Shown one piece after another: positions 46,973 through 56,835 of a DNA stretch of 64,000 nt. The stretch is taken from assembly GCF_934636665.1 (NCBI RefSeq), contig NZ_CAKUAT010000004.1:62001-126000 (forward strand). The letters are read 5' to 3'. The notes beneath the pieces were generated by a model. That model ran no database searches. It had not been told where the DNA came from and saw only the letters and a list, made by a program, of their open reading frames with translations. The stretch comes from an uncultured Senegalimassilia sp. (lineage in GTDB: Bacteria; Actinomycetota; Coriobacteriia; Coriobacteriales; Eggerthellaceae). Positions within the stretch are counted from its first letter, which is position 1; each line of letters opens with the position of its first letter. The position numbers were made by a program, and so were the translations under genes.

Positions 46973-48850
46973 CTACCTGCCCGAAGCCGCGCTTTCGGCG
47001 TGGGCCCTTTTGCGGGCGGTCAGCTCGCGCTGCATGGCGGCCACGGTCTCGAACATAAGCTCGTAGTCCTCGGGCGACATGGACGCAGGGGCCGACATCT
47101 GCGCGCGCATAGCGGAGACGGCCTCCTCCGCATCGCCGATGGAAAGCTCCTCGACCAAAAACGCCGCCAGGTCCTCGGGCACCGCCGATTCGGGAACGCC
47201 CCTTGTCAGGAAGCCGGCCGCACGAGGCTCGGCCATGCTCGCCGCGCCCACGATGGCGGCCGGCGCCGCCCCGGGATCTTCGGCCAAGGTATCGAGCATG
47301 CTGGCGGATACGGCTGCGCACGCCGGATCGTGCCACTGCACCGAGGCAAGGGCGTCGGCGTGAACGAGGGCCAGATCGGTACGGGCGGCGCACAGCGCCA
47401 GCAGCTGACGCTCGAACCTGCGCCGGTTCATCTCGGACTGCGGCAGGCGGCGGCGCGCCGGGGCCACAGGGGCTCCGTGATCGCCACGACCGCCGGCAGC
47501 AGGCGCTTCCGCATCGAAGACGCGCGGGGGCTTAAGGGCCGCCAACTGCCCCAACACGTCGTTCTCGTCGGCGCGGGCGCGGCTGGCGATCTGGCGTGCG
47601 TAGTCCTTGGCGAGCAGCGAGTCCTTGATAGGCGCCAGAACGCTGAGCGCATCGGCGACGGCGCCGGAACGGCCTTCCGCACGTGAAAGGTCCCAGTTCC
47701 CCAACCTTCGGTCGATGCCGTATTCCAGCAAGGGCTTCGCCTGGTCGATCAGGGCCTGCAGCTCACGGCCGCCGTGGGCGTCGATGAACTCGGCGGGGTC
47801 GAGGTTATCGGGCAGCGTCACGGCGAACAGGTCGATGCGGGCGACGCCGGCCTCGGGCGTCATGGAGGAGTCGATAAACTGCAAGGCGCGATCGGCGGCG
47901 CGCTGACCTGCGGCGTCGCCGTCGAACAGGTACACGATGCGGTTGCGGGCATGACGCGACAGCACGCGGATGTGCGTGCGCGTGAGCGCCGTTCCCAAAG
48001 TGGCGACCGCATTGCGGATGCCGGCCTCGTGCATGGCGATGACGTCGGTGTAGCCCTCCGACACCACGGCCACGCCCGTTGATGCCATGGCCGCCTTCGC
48101 CTTGTCGAGCGCATACAGCATGCGCCCCTTGTGGAACAGGGGCGTTTCCTGGCTGTTCAGGTACTTCGGCTCGCCCTTGCCGATCACGCGCCCGCCGAAG
48201 GCGATGCATTGCCCCTGCTCGTCTTTGATGGGGAACATCACGCGATTGAAGAATCGGTCGCGCACCCGCCCGTCGGAGCCGACGACGGCCACGTTGGCCT
48301 GGATCATCTCGTTGGATTGAAAGCCCTTCGACGCCAGATGACGCACGAGCGCGCCTTGGCCGGGCGCGAAGCCGAGCATCCAGGTTTTCGGGATATCGCC
48401 GCCCAGCCCGCGCTGCGAAAGGTATGCGCGCGCGGCTCCGGCCTGCGGGCTTTTGCTGCGCATGAGCTGCATATGGAAGAACTCCGCGGCCTCCGCGCAC
48501 ACGGCACGCAGCCGCGCTTTTGCGCCCTGCCCCATGCCGGGCCCTCGTTTGGCCTGATCATCGGCGATGTCGATATGGGCTCGCTCGGCTAGGTAGCGCA
48601 CCGCCTCGGGAAACGACAGGTCCTGGGACTTCATGACGAAGGCGAACACATCGCCGCCTTCCCCGCAACCGAAGCAATGCCACAGCTGCAGGGCCGGGTC
48701 AATCTTACACGACGGTGTTTTCTCGTTATGAAACGGGCAGCACAGCCAGAAATCGCGGCCGCGCTGCTTTACCGGGCCCGTCTCACCCATGATGGCCACC
48801 AAGTCGCTGGCCTCGCGGACCTTTTGGATATCCTCATCGCTGATCGCCAT
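46973..48850 (-). CDS. dnaG: DNA primase
   Basis: Makes RNA primers at the replication fork. It has 625 residues from ATG 48850 (MAISDEDIQKVREASDLVAI). The zinc site is C38, H41, C59, C62 (CCPFHNEKTPS and HCFGCGEGG). The TOPRIM domain has EGYTDVIAMHEAG and LFDGDAAGQRA. A C-terminal helicase-binding region follows, with a Gly/Ala/Arg-rich linker around residues 455-480. It is divergent from dgt; dgt-dnaG neighbourhood is common. Confidence 0.97.
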   Translation of the reverse strand: MAISDEDIQKVREASDLVAIMGETGPVKQRGRDFWLCCPFHNEKTPSCKIDPALQLWHCFGCGEGGDVFAFVMKSQDLSFPEAVRYLAERAHIDIADDQAKRGPGMGQGAKARLRAVCAEAAEFFHMQLMRSKSPQAGAARAYLSQRGLGGDIPKTWMLGFAPGQGALVRHLASKGFQSNEMIQANVAVVGSDGRVRDRFFNRVMFPIKDEQGQCIAFGGRVIGKGEPKYLNSQETPLFHKGRMLYALDKAKAAMASTGVAVVSEGYTDVIAMHEAGIRNAVATLGTALTRTHIRVLSRHARNRIVYLFDGDAAGQRAADRALQFIDSSMTPEAGVARIDLFAVTLPDNLDPAEFIDAHGGRELQALIDQAKPLLEYGIDRRLGNWDLSRAEGRSGAVADALSVLAPIKDSLLAKDYARQIASRARADENDVLGQLAALKPPRVFDAEAPAAGGRGDHGAPVAPARRRLPQSEMNRRRFERQLLALCAARTDLALVHADALASVQWHDPACAAVSASMLDTLAEDPGAAPAAIVGAASMAEPRAAGFLTRGVPESAVPEDLAAFLVEELSIGDAEEAVSAMRAQMSAPASMSPEDYELMFETVAAMQRELTARKRAHAESAASGR

Positions 48851-49020
48851 GGATGTGACCGAACCCCCGCCTGATGACCGTATGCCTGATAACGGCCGCG
48901 CAAAGGCGTGCCGTTTTGCTTTTCTGAGCAAAGTATACCGCATAGAACCTATGTTCCCGTATCAGCGGCACCTGCGATACAATATGTCCGTAACATCTCG
49001 ACATGCGGAAAGGAAACGCC

Positions 49021-50265
49021 GTGAGCGAGCCCGCATACCTGCAACTCGAACCCGATGTGGAACAAGCCATAGCCGAGAACCTGCGCTGCGGGCGCATGCA
49101 TCCGCAAAGCTTCCCCGACGATCGCGTGCTCCGACGCGAGGACAACCCTCACGATGCGGCAACGCTGGCGCGCCCGGCGTTCTCGCGCGACATCGATAAG
49201 ATCATGAACATCCCCGCATATAACCGCTATGCCGGCAAAACGCAGGTGTTCAGCCTGGTGGAGAACGATGACATCTGCCGCCGTGGGCTGCATGTGCAGC
49301 TGGTGGGTCGCATCGCGCGAAACATTGGAAGGCTGCTGGGATTGAACTGCCAGCTCATCGAGGCCATCGCGCTCGGCCACGACCTGGGTCACACGCCGTT
49401 CGGCCACGCCGGGGAGAAGTTCCTGTCGAAGTGCCTGCAAAGCCGCACGGGCCACTGCTTTCACCACAACGTGCATTCCGTGCGAGTGATGGACCGCCTC
49501 TATCCTCGCAACATCAGCCTGCAGGTACTTGACGGGGCGCTGTGCCACAACGGCGAGTTCGCCCAGCAGGTGCTTCGCCAAGGCGACACGGAATCGTTCG
49601 CGCAGCTCGATGCGCTGGTCGATGAATGCGCGCTCGACGAGTCCGCTATCAAGCACCTGCGCCCCTCAACGCTGGAAGGCTGCGTGGTCCGCTTGGCCGA
49701 CATGATCGCCTACCTGGGAAAAGATCGCGACGATGCTATGGCCATGGGCGTGCTGCCGTCCCTTGATGGTTTCGAAACCGACGTCATCGGGCGCGACAAC
49801 GCGCGCATCATCAACAACATCACTGTCGACGTGGTCAATCACAGCTTCGGACAGAACGATATCCGCATGAGCCGCCAGGTGTTCGAGGACGTCAAGCGCG
49901 CAAAACGCCAAAACTACGAGCGCATCTACGATTGCGAAGGCTGGCGCGCCGGAAGCGGCAACGCCGTCGGCGAGATGTTCGAGGACATATACGACAGGCT
50001 TTTGATCGACCTGCAAACCGGTGACGAACGGTCACCGGTCGTATCGCATCACGCCAAGCAACTGGCGGCGAAGTCGCACAGCATCACCGTGGAGGATTAC
50101 CTTGCGCATACCAACCCCGATCAGGTGGTGGTGGACTACATGGCGTCCATGACCGACCGCTACTTCATGGAGCTGTACCGCTACCTGTTCCCCAACAGCG
50201 AAAAGCACATCCTGGCGCGAGGATACTGCGCCGGTCTGCCATCTATCGAAAGGAACGACCAATGA
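49021..50265 (+). CDS. dgt: dGTP triphosphohydrolase-like HD protein
   Basis: HD-domain enzyme that hydrolyses dNTPs to deoxynucleosides and triphosphate. The GTG at 49021 has AAAGGAAA 7 bases upstream, giving 414 residues. Metal site: ARNIGRLLGLNCQLIEAIAL, GHDLGHTPFGHAGE, and HHNVHSVRVMDR; later VRLADMIAYLGKD. TTCCCG and TACAAT 17 bases apart (48955 and 48978) may be its promoter. It overlaps the next gene by 4 bases. Confidence 0.92.
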   Translation: MSEPAYLQLEPDVEQAIAENLRCGRMHPQSFPDDRVLRREDNPHDAATLARPAFSRDIDKIMNIPAYNRYAGKTQVFSLVENDDICRRGLHVQLVGRIARNIGRLLGLNCQLIEAIALGHDLGHTPFGHAGEKFLSKCLQSRTGHCFHHNVHSVRVMDRLYPRNISLQVLDGALCHNGEFAQQVLRQGDTESFAQLDALVDECALDESAIKHLRPSTLEGCVVRLADMIAYLGKDRDDAMAMGVLPSLDGFETDVIGRDNARIINNITVDVVNHSFGQNDIRMSRQVFEDVKRAKRQNYERIYDCEGWRAGSGNAVGEMFEDIYDRLLIDLQTGDERSPVVSHHAKQLAAKSHSITVEDYLAHTNPDQVVVDYMASMTDRYFMELYRYLFPNSEKHILARGYCAGLPSIERNDQ

Positions 50266-50810
50266 AGTTCGTCATCGCATCCGACCTGCATGGCGCGGCG
50301 CCCGCCGTCCGCACTTTGATGGAGCGCATCGACCAGGAAACGCCCGACCGCGTGCTCCTGCTCGGCGACCTGCTCTATCACGGCCCGCGAAACGACCTGC
50401 CCGAAGGCTATGCGCCCAAAGAAGTGCTCGCCGCCCTTAACGGCATTGCCGAGCGCATCGTAGCCGTTCGGGGCAATTGCGATGCGGAAGTCGACCAGAT
50501 GGTGCTCGATTTCCCCTGCTTGAGCGACTTTTCCCAAGTGTGGGCCGATGGGCATCTGCTCCATCTAAGCCACGGGCACTTGGCCGGCAACTCGCCCGAC
50601 CAGCCGCCGGCGCTGCCCCAAGGAAGCGCGTTGCTGACCGGCCACACGCACATCAAGCGCCTTGAGCTCGTCGATGGCGTGCTGTTCGTGAACCCAGGGA
50701 GCACCTCCATCCCCAAGGACGGCTGCGCAAGTTATGCCGTCTACGAAAACGGCGTTTTCGCCCTGAAATCGCTTGACGGCGAAACGCTGCTGGAAGCAGG
50801 CTGGGAATAG
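50262..50810 (+). CDS. YfcE/MJ0936-family metallophosphoesterase
   Basis: A 182-residue calcineurin-like phosphodiesterase. The five metal motifs are visible in order: ASDLHG near residues 6-11, LGDLLYHG, VRGNCDAE, LSHGHL and TGHTHIKRLE. Its start overlaps the dgt stop (ATGA), so the two are translationally coupled. The YfcE type hydrolyses model phosphodiesters; its physiological substrate is unknown. Coupling with dgt may point to nucleotide turnover. Confidence 0.9.
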   Translation: MKFVIASDLHGAAPAVRTLMERIDQETPDRVLLLGDLLYHGPRNDLPEGYAPKEVLAALNGIAERIVAVRGNCDAEVDQMVLDFPCLSDFSQVWADGHLLHLSHGHLAGNSPDQPPALPQGSALLTGHTHIKRLELVDGVLFVNPGSTSIPKDGCASYAVYENGVFALKSLDGETLLEAGWE

Positions 50811-50828
50811 CGCGAAATCACCGGGAAC

Positions 50829-50861
50829 AAGAAGGCCGCAGCTCACAGCTGCGGCCTTCTT
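50829..50861 (+). terminator. Bidirectional terminator between yfcE-like gene and the ABC exporter
   Basis: Perfect 15-bp inverted repeat (50829-50843, 50847-50861) with a 3-base loop between two convergent genes. The U tracts on both sides are short. Confidence 0.8.
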
Positions 50862-50892
50862 CCTATGTACGGCTCATATCTCAAACGCTAGA

Positions 50893-53800
50893 CTACGACA
50901 ACCTTCCGCGCTCGACGGTGTAGGAGACATCGCAGATGGCGGCCGTGGAAGCGCGATGGCTCACCAGCACCACCGTCTTGCCCTGACGGGCTTCGAGCAA
51001 CGCCCGCAAAACCGCCGCCTCGTTGAGACTGTCAAGGTTGCTCGTGGGTTCGTCGAGCAGCACGAACGGGGCATCGTGCAGGAACATGCGCGCAAGCCCG
51101 ATGCGCTGGCGCTCGCCTCCCGACAAGGTGTCGCCCAACTCGCCGACCGGCGTATCCAGGCCTTGCGGCAGACGCTCGATTAAACCAGTCAACGCCGCCT
51201 TCCTGCAGGCCTCAGCAAGCTCCTCGGGCCTAGCATCGGGTTTGGCAAGCGTGATGTTATCCCCCACCGTGCCGGAGAACAGGTGCGTCTCCTGCGTCAT
51301 ATAGCCCTCGATGGTCCGCAGGCTTTCCGTGCTCACGTCACGGATATCCTGCCCGGAAATGCGTATACAACCGTCGCTTGGATCCCAAAACCGCATGAAC
51401 AGCTTGCAGAGCGTCGATTTGCCTGAACCGCTCCTGCCCGCCAAATGCACGATCGAACCAGGCGTCACCTCAAGGGATACGTCCTTGAGCACCGAACTTG
51501 CGCCATACGAGAAGTCGACATGTTCGGCGGCCGCACCCGAGAACGCATCTGCCTTGCAGCCGTCCGCCACATCCCGGGTTTGCGGCTGCTCGTCAAGCAG
51601 GTCAAGTACGCGCGCTCCGCTGGCCAACGTCTGCTGCAAGCCGCTGCCCAGGTTCGCAACGGCGATCACCGGGCCGAAAGACGACATCAACGCGGCCACG
51701 CACACGAACGCCTGCCCGGAATCGATGACGCCATGCGTGCACAGCGCGCAGGCTAGCGCGACCATGGCAACGTCAAGCCCCAACACCAGACCGTTCGTTG
51801 CCGCCATGCTGCGAGCCGCACGGCCCTTCAGGCGATCCTCGACCTTCGACAGCGAGTCCATACGGCCATCAAGCTGCTCGGCGCGCGCATGTTCTTGGCC
51901 GAACTGCAGCGTTTCGCGAAGGCCGCGCAAGCTATCGAGCATGAACGCGTTCATGCCGCCGAGGGCATCGCGCAGCTCCCTGCCGCCATCCCCCGCCGCA
52001 CGTGATGCGACCCACGGCGCCACAGCTCCAACCAGGACGTATGCGACGAACGCGCCGATGGCAAGCTGCCAGCAGACGCTGCCGATGAAGACGATCATAA
52101 CGCCGCAGACCAGCACGGCGATGAGCACCGGGGAGAGGGTGTGCGCATAGAACACCTCGAGCAGCTCAACGTCCGAGGTAACGAGCGACACCAGGTTGCC
52201 TTTGCTTCGGCCCTCGAGCTTCGCCGGGGCAAGCGTGCGCAGCTTGCCGAACACGCGATCGCGGACAAGCGCCAAGATCTTGAACGCCAGATAGTGATTG
52301 CACATCTGCTCGCCATAATGCAGGGGACCGCGCAAAAGGCCGCAAGCGGCGACCAGGGCGATACCCGCGCCCACGCCGATCGCCGGCCCGAATCCCGCGC
52401 CGCCCGTAAGCACCAAAGCAGCGCCAACCGTAAGGAAGATGGCGCACAAAAAGCCGACAACGCCTAGAATCACCGCGGCGAGCATAACCGGCACAAGCGG
52501 CTTGACCAACTTCAGCAGACGGCACATGATCGAGATGTTCGACCTACGGCGCATCTGGGGCTCGCCGACAACCGCAGCAGTTCCATCGGCACCGGGACCT
52601 TGCGCTTCGTCGGCTTCACCAACGTCAGCGGTGTGTTGCTCCGCCCGCGACGCGAACGCCTCAAGCCCCATCTGCCGGCCCCATAGCTTCGCGTACGCCC
52701 CATCGGCGGCGCAAAGCTGCTCGTGCGAGCCGCTCTCAGCCACGCGACCATTTGCCAGCACGAAGATGCGATCGGCTTCGGAAACCGACGCCAGGCGATG
52801 CGAAATCATGATGACGGTGCGGCTTTTCGCCAGCTCATGGATAACGCCGACGATAGCCTGCTCGCTGTCCGCGTCCACGTTCGAGGTCACCTCGTCGAAG
52901 ATGTAGACGGGGGTATCGTGCAAAAGCGCCCGGGCAAGCGCCAAACGCTGGCGCTGTCCGCCGGAAAAGTTCCCACCCTGCTCGGACACGGGCGCATCAA
53001 GCCCGCCCGATGAGCGAACGAACCCGTCGATGCGGCACCGCCGCAAAACGTCCCAAAGCTCGTCGTCGGTCGCCTTGGGGCGCGCCATCAGCAAGTTCGA
53101 ACGCACCGTTCCAGAGAACAGGTAGCTGGAGAACGGGACGACGGTGACCGTTTGGGCCATGCTTTCGCGGGAAACCTGGCCAAGCGGCACGCCACCGATC
53201 TCCACATCGCCATCAAAACCCAGATTACGCCCGCACAGGATGCCGGCCAACGTGGATTTGCCCGAACCGCTCTCGCCCACAATGCCGGTGAAGCTACCGG
53301 CAGGGGCGGCGAAATCGACATGCTCGAGCACCGTACGCTGCCCGTCATAGGAGTACGAGACATCGCGAACAACGATGCCCGCGCGCTCAGGATCGATGCT
53401 GCGCGTCCCCTGCTCGGGCTCGGGCGCATCCAAGATGGCGAACATCTTCTCGGCAACCGCCATACCGTTCATAGCGGTATGGAAAAACGAACCAAGCGCA
53501 CGCATAGGGATGAAGAACTCCGCCGACAGAAACACCACGCAAAACGCCGCATAGAACGGGATCTGGCCGGTGGCGAACTGCACTATAGCAGCGATGATGC
53601 CCACGGCAGCGCCGCCGAATGCGAACACGTCCATCACGGTGATGGAGTTGAGCTGCATGGTGAGCAGGCGCATCGTCGCTCGGCGGAAGGTCTCGGCCTG
53701 TTCGTTCATCTGACGGTGGCACGCCTCATCGGCTTGATAGATCTTCAAGGTGGTCAAACCTTGCAGGTTCTCGAGAAACGCGCCGCCAAGATCGGTATAG

Positions 53801-54369
53801 GCGCCCCAATACCTGCCCATGACACGCTTAGCGATCTTCTGCACCGCCACGATGGAAATCGGGATGAGCGGCACGCAAACCAACAAGGCGATGGCGGCAG
53901 GCAAACACAGCGGCGTCAGGAACGCGAACACGGTAAGCGGGGCCAGCACGGCGTAAAACAGCTGCGGCAGATACTGGCCGAAGTAGCTTTCCAGCTGCTC
54001 GCATCCCTCAACACTGACTTGCACCGCCTCGCTTGTGGCGATGTGCTCGGAATAGCCGGGGCCCATGCGCACCAGCTTGTCGTATACCTCACGGCGAACC
54101 GAGCGTTTTGCGGCCATGGCGGCCGCCACCCCCATGCGCTGCGCGAAGGTCAAGCACGCCATGCGCACCGCGATAACGGCAACGCCTGCGCACAGAAGCA
54201 TCGCAACCCAGCCATCCACGGCAACGCCGTCGAAAAGACGCTGTAGGAAAAGCCCGATGAGGAGCATGAGCACGATATTCGCCACGAGCGCCACCCATTG
54301 CGCCGCCGCATTGCGCACGATATACCGCATAGCCTGCGGCACCATCGATATCAACCGTTTATTGAACAC
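50893..54369 (-). CDS. Fused full-length ABC exporter (CydDC-like, TMD-NBD-TMD-NBD)
   Basis: A single 1158-residue chain with both halves of an exporter. Half 1: six membrane helices, Walker A GESGSGKST near 365, signature FSGGQRQRLALARALL, Walker B YIFDEVTSNVD, H-loop ISHR. Half 2: six helices, Walker A GRSGSGKST near 975, signature LSGGERQRIGLARMFL, Walker B LLDEPTSNLD, H-loop VSHR. Both nucleotide sites look competent. The halves most resemble CydD and CydC (thiol/haem-linked exporters), which are normally separate polypeptides. No cydAB lies nearby. A perfect palindrome at 54446-54457 lies upstream. Confidence 0.85.
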   Translation of the reverse strand: MFNKRLISMVPQAMRYIVRNAAAQWVALVANIVLMLLIGLFLQRLFDGVAVDGWVAMLLCAGVAVIAVRMACLTFAQRMGVAAAMAAKRSVRREVYDKLVRMGPGYSEHIATSEAVQVSVEGCEQLESYFGQYLPQLFYAVLAPLTVFAFLTPLCLPAAIALLVCVPLIPISIVAVQKIAKRVMGRYWGAYTDLGGAFLENLQGLTTLKIYQADEACHRQMNEQAETFRRATMRLLTMQLNSITVMDVFAFGGAAVGIIAAIVQFATGQIPFYAAFCVVFLSAEFFIPMRALGSFFHTAMNGMAVAEKMFAILDAPEPEQGTRSIDPERAGIVVRDVSYSYDGQRTVLEHVDFAAPAGSFTGIVGESGSGKSTLAGILCGRNLGFDGDVEIGGVPLGQVSRESMAQTVTVVPFSSYLFSGTVRSNLLMARPKATDDELWDVLRRCRIDGFVRSSGGLDAPVSEQGGNFSGGQRQRLALARALLHDTPVYIFDEVTSNVDADSEQAIVGVIHELAKSRTVIMISHRLASVSEADRIFVLANGRVAESGSHEQLCAADGAYAKLWGRQMGLEAFASRAEQHTADVGEADEAQGPGADGTAAVVGEPQMRRRSNISIMCRLLKLVKPLVPVMLAAVILGVVGFLCAIFLTVGAALVLTGGAGFGPAIGVGAGIALVAACGLLRGPLHYGEQMCNHYLAFKILALVRDRVFGKLRTLAPAKLEGRSKGNLVSLVTSDVELLEVFYAHTLSPVLIAVLVCGVMIVFIGSVCWQLAIGAFVAYVLVGAVAPWVASRAAGDGGRELRDALGGMNAFMLDSLRGLRETLQFGQEHARAEQLDGRMDSLSKVEDRLKGRAARSMAATNGLVLGLDVAMVALACALCTHGVIDSGQAFVCVAALMSSFGPVIAVANLGSGLQQTLASGARVLDLLDEQPQTRDVADGCKADAFSGAAAEHVDFSYGASSVLKDVSLEVTPGSIVHLAGRSGSGKSTLCKLFMRFWDPSDGCIRISGQDIRDVSTESLRTIEGYMTQETHLFSGTVGDNITLAKPDARPEELAEACRKAALTGLIERLPQGLDTPVGELGDTLSGGERQRIGLARMFLHDAPFVLLDEPTSNLDSLNEAAVLRALLEARQGKTVVLVSHRASTAAICDVSYTVERGRLS

Positions 54370-54445
54370 GGAACATGGCTTCCTTTCGATTCCAAAGGCT
54401 GCACAGCGCCGGGGTACGGCGCATCAACCTTGACTCAAACAGTCG

Positions 54446-54457
54446 AATGGTACCATT
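54446..54457. repeat. Palindrome AATGGTACCATT upstream of ABC exporter
   Basis: Perfect 12-bp palindrome 76 bases before the exporter start, in an AT-rich 248-base region between the exporter gene and coaX. A possible operator; no regulator is adjacent. Confidence 0.35.
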
Positions 54458-54527
54458 GGGAAACTTTGGTAGCCAGAGCAAACTATAAGATATCGATTAT
54501 TGTTACATAAGACTAATCTATAGCGCC

Positions 54528-54552
54528 AAAATAGCCCGGCGCATGCCGGGCT
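54528..54552 (-). terminator. Terminator of brnQ-coaX
   Basis: Eight-bp GC-rich stem AGCCCGGC/GCCGGGCT (54533-54540, 54545-54552), four-base loop, then ATTTTGG on the minus strand, 65 bases after the coaX stop. Confidence 0.75.
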
Positions 54553-54617
54553 TAGCTATTCGATATCTATTCGCTTGTCGCAATGCCGCTTGCCATGCAA
54601 GCGCGTCAGAAGGAGCG

Positions 54618-55418
54618 CTAGCGAGCCTTCCTGTTCTTCTCGTGCAACAAGATCAACCCTTTGAGCGTGAGCTGATCATCGGCAGCCTCGATGCGTCGGG
54701 AAAGCCCGGCCATAGCCTGGGCATCGTCTCCGGTGGCGACAACGCGCGTTTCGTAGCCGAGTTCGTCCCAAACCGCCTGGATCAGGCCATCGATACGGGC
54801 AACTTCGCCGATGACGATTCCCGCCTGCATGGCATCGCGCGTGGATTTGCCGATGACGCTCCGGGGTGTATGCAGCCCGATAACAGGGAGCTGGGCCGCG
54901 GCGTCCGCCACCGCACGCGCAGCCAAACGCAGGCCTGGAGCGATAAGCCCACCCTGCACGACACCCGCGTCATCGATGACCTCAAGCGTGGTTGCCGTCC
55001 CAAAGTCGACGACGATGAGCGGGAACCCGTAGAGCTGTTTTGCGGCAACGCAATCCGCCACACGATCGGCGCCGAAATCCGCAGGGCTGTTCAGATGCAG
55101 CTTCAAACCGGATTTCAAGCCCGGCCCCACCACCAAGGGGCGCGCGCCGCAAAGGGCATGCAAAGCTTCGACCCAAGCGTCGGTAAGCCCGGGGACAACG
55201 GAGGCCACGATGGCATCGCGCACCTTCGCATCGCAGCCCCGAACCTGCAAAAACGACGCCACGCACATAAGCGCTTCATCGGCGGTGAGGCAATCGGGGG
55301 TGGTCACGCTCCAGGTGGATGCAAGGCCCCCTTCGCAGGCTAGCCCGAGGTTGGTAACGGAATTCCCCACATCGACTGCGAGGATGTAACCCGATCCGCT
55401 TCGGCCCGAACGCACCAT
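54618..55418 (-). CDS. coaX: Type III pantothenate kinase
   Basis: First step of CoA synthesis, phosphorylating pantothenate. It has 266 residues of the ASKHA fold: ILAVDVGNSVTNLGLA (phosphate 1), GADRVADCVAAKQLYG with the catalytic Asp, VVDFGTATTLEVID (phosphate 2) and GLIAPGLRLAARAV. It starts on the brnQ stop (TAATG), so they are coupled. Type III enzymes are not inhibited by CoA and need a monovalent cation. Confidence 0.94.
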   Translation of the reverse strand: MVRSGRSGSGYILAVDVGNSVTNLGLACEGGLASTWSVTTPDCLTADEALMCVASFLQVRGCDAKVRDAIVASVVPGLTDAWVEALHALCGARPLVVGPGLKSGLKLHLNSPADFGADRVADCVAAKQLYGFPLIVVDFGTATTLEVIDDAGVVQGGLIAPGLRLAARAVADAAAQLPVIGLHTPRSVIGKSTRDAMQAGIVIGEVARIDGLIQAVWDELGYETRVVATGDDAQAMAGLSRRIEAADDQLTLKGLILLHEKNRKAR

Positions 55419-56698
55419 TATGCGACCGCCTTGCTCCCCTTGGACACCTTGAACGCGACCGCGCCGAGGATGCCTCCGACGATAGCGAACGGCAGCCAGC
55501 TAAAGCCCAGATCGGTGAAGGGAAGCTGCTTGATAGCAGGCAGCACGCCATAAGTGTCGTCGATAGTGGCGAGCAAGCTGATGACGAACGCACCGAAGGC
55601 AGCGCCCTTGATCGGCCACGTGGAGCTCAGCCGCTTCTTGAACAGCAACATGACCAAACACACCATGAACGGCGGGCAGACGACGGATAGAATCGGAGCG
55701 GCAAATGCCACGATGGCGTTCAAACCCAGGTTGCAGATGGCGACAGACATCAAAACGGTAACGACGACGCCGACGCGATACGAGATCTTTCCGTGCGTGG
55801 TACGCTCGAAGTACGATGCCGAAGCACCGGTAAGGCCGATTGCGGTGGTCAGGCACGCTAGCCCGACGATGATGCCGAGGATGATCACGCCGGTATTGCC
55901 GAGCAGATGCTTGGTGATCTCCACGATAAGCGTGGAGCGGTCCATGCCCGCGCCGAAGGCAAGCGCGCTTGAAGCGCCCAAGTAGGTCAAGCCGCCGTAG
56001 ATCACGGCTAGAAGGATGCCAGCCACAATGCTTGCGCCAGCGATAACCTTGAGCTGATCTTCTCGACGCGTATAGCCCGCGGTGCGCACGGCATTTTCCA
56101 TAACGATGGCGAAGCCCACGCACGCAAGCACGTCCATGGCCTGATAGCCGGCCAAGATACCGTCTTGTGCGGGATGCTCGGAAAGCGGGGCCCCGATATC
56201 GCCGAGCGGGTACACGATGCCGGTGATGATGATCACGAACACGCAAAGCACTAGAAGCGGGGTGAGCACCTTGCCGATGATGGTGACCACGCGCGTTTGG
56301 CGAATGGACAGCGCGAGCACCACCGCGAAGAACAGCACGGAGAACAGCAGCATGCCCATGGAATCGCCGAACAACGGCACAATGGACATCTCGTAGGTGG
56401 TGGCCGCCGTGCGCGGCTCAGCGATGATCATGCCGGTGCAAAGGATCACGGCGGTGTTGAGCACCAAACCGGGAACCTTGCCCAATGAACTTTCAACAGC
56501 CACGTTCGCACCGCCGCCGGCGTTGAGCGCGAAGATGCCCAGGCAAGAAAACGCCACGTCGATCAAGATGAAGCACAAAAATCCGATAACCCAATCGGTT
56601 CCGCTTTCCATACCCAAAAACGGCGGGAAGATAAGGTTTCCGGCACCGAAGAACATGGCGAACAGCGCCAGTCCGATGACCACAGTGTTTTTCTTCAA
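55418..56698 (-). CDS. brnQ: Branched-chain amino acid:cation symporter (BrnQ/LivCS family)
   Basis: A 426-residue carrier with about 12 membrane helices that brings in Leu, Ile and Val with Na+ or H+. The start MKKNTVVIGLALFAMFFGAG and following NLIFPPFLGMESG are family hallmarks; GTQ-like turn YQAMDVLACVGFAIVMENAV and GLACLTTAIGLTGASASYFE lie in later helices. The coupled coaX suggests a shared transcript. Uptake of branched-chain amino acids fits the kor/acyl-CoA genes elsewhere in the window, but that link is inference. Confidence 0.94.
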   Translation of the reverse strand: MKKNTVVIGLALFAMFFGAGNLIFPPFLGMESGTDWVIGFLCFILIDVAFSCLGIFALNAGGGANVAVESSLGKVPGLVLNTAVILCTGMIIAEPRTAATTYEMSIVPLFGDSMGMLLFSVLFFAVVLALSIRQTRVVTIIGKVLTPLLVLCVFVIIITGIVYPLGDIGAPLSEHPAQDGILAGYQAMDVLACVGFAIVMENAVRTAGYTRREDQLKVIAGASIVAGILLAVIYGGLTYLGASSALAFGAGMDRSTLIVEITKHLLGNTGVIILGIIVGLACLTTAIGLTGASASYFERTTHGKISYRVGVVVTVLMSVAICNLGLNAIVAFAAPILSVVCPPFMVCLVMLLFKKRLSSTWPIKGAAFGAFVISLLATIDDTYGVLPAIKQLPFTDLGFSWLPFAIVGGILGAVAFKVSKGSKAVA

Positions 56699-56796
56699 GA
56701 ATGCTCCTTTATGGAATTGCGTCCGAAGTATCCATTATGCCGCAATCCACCAGAAAAAAGAAGCCGGCAACTCGCCGCAATGCCGGATCGTAGCAA

Positions 56797-56825
56797 CGAA
56801 AAAGACCTGCACGAGCAGGCCTTTT
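56797..56825 (-). terminator. Terminator of the GT2 gene
   Basis: Stem AAAGGCCTGC/GCAGGTCTTT with one mismatch and loop TCGT, followed on the minus strand by TTTTTCG, 11 bases after the glycosyltransferase stop. Confidence 0.75.
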
Positions 56826-56835
56826 CCCTTGATGC

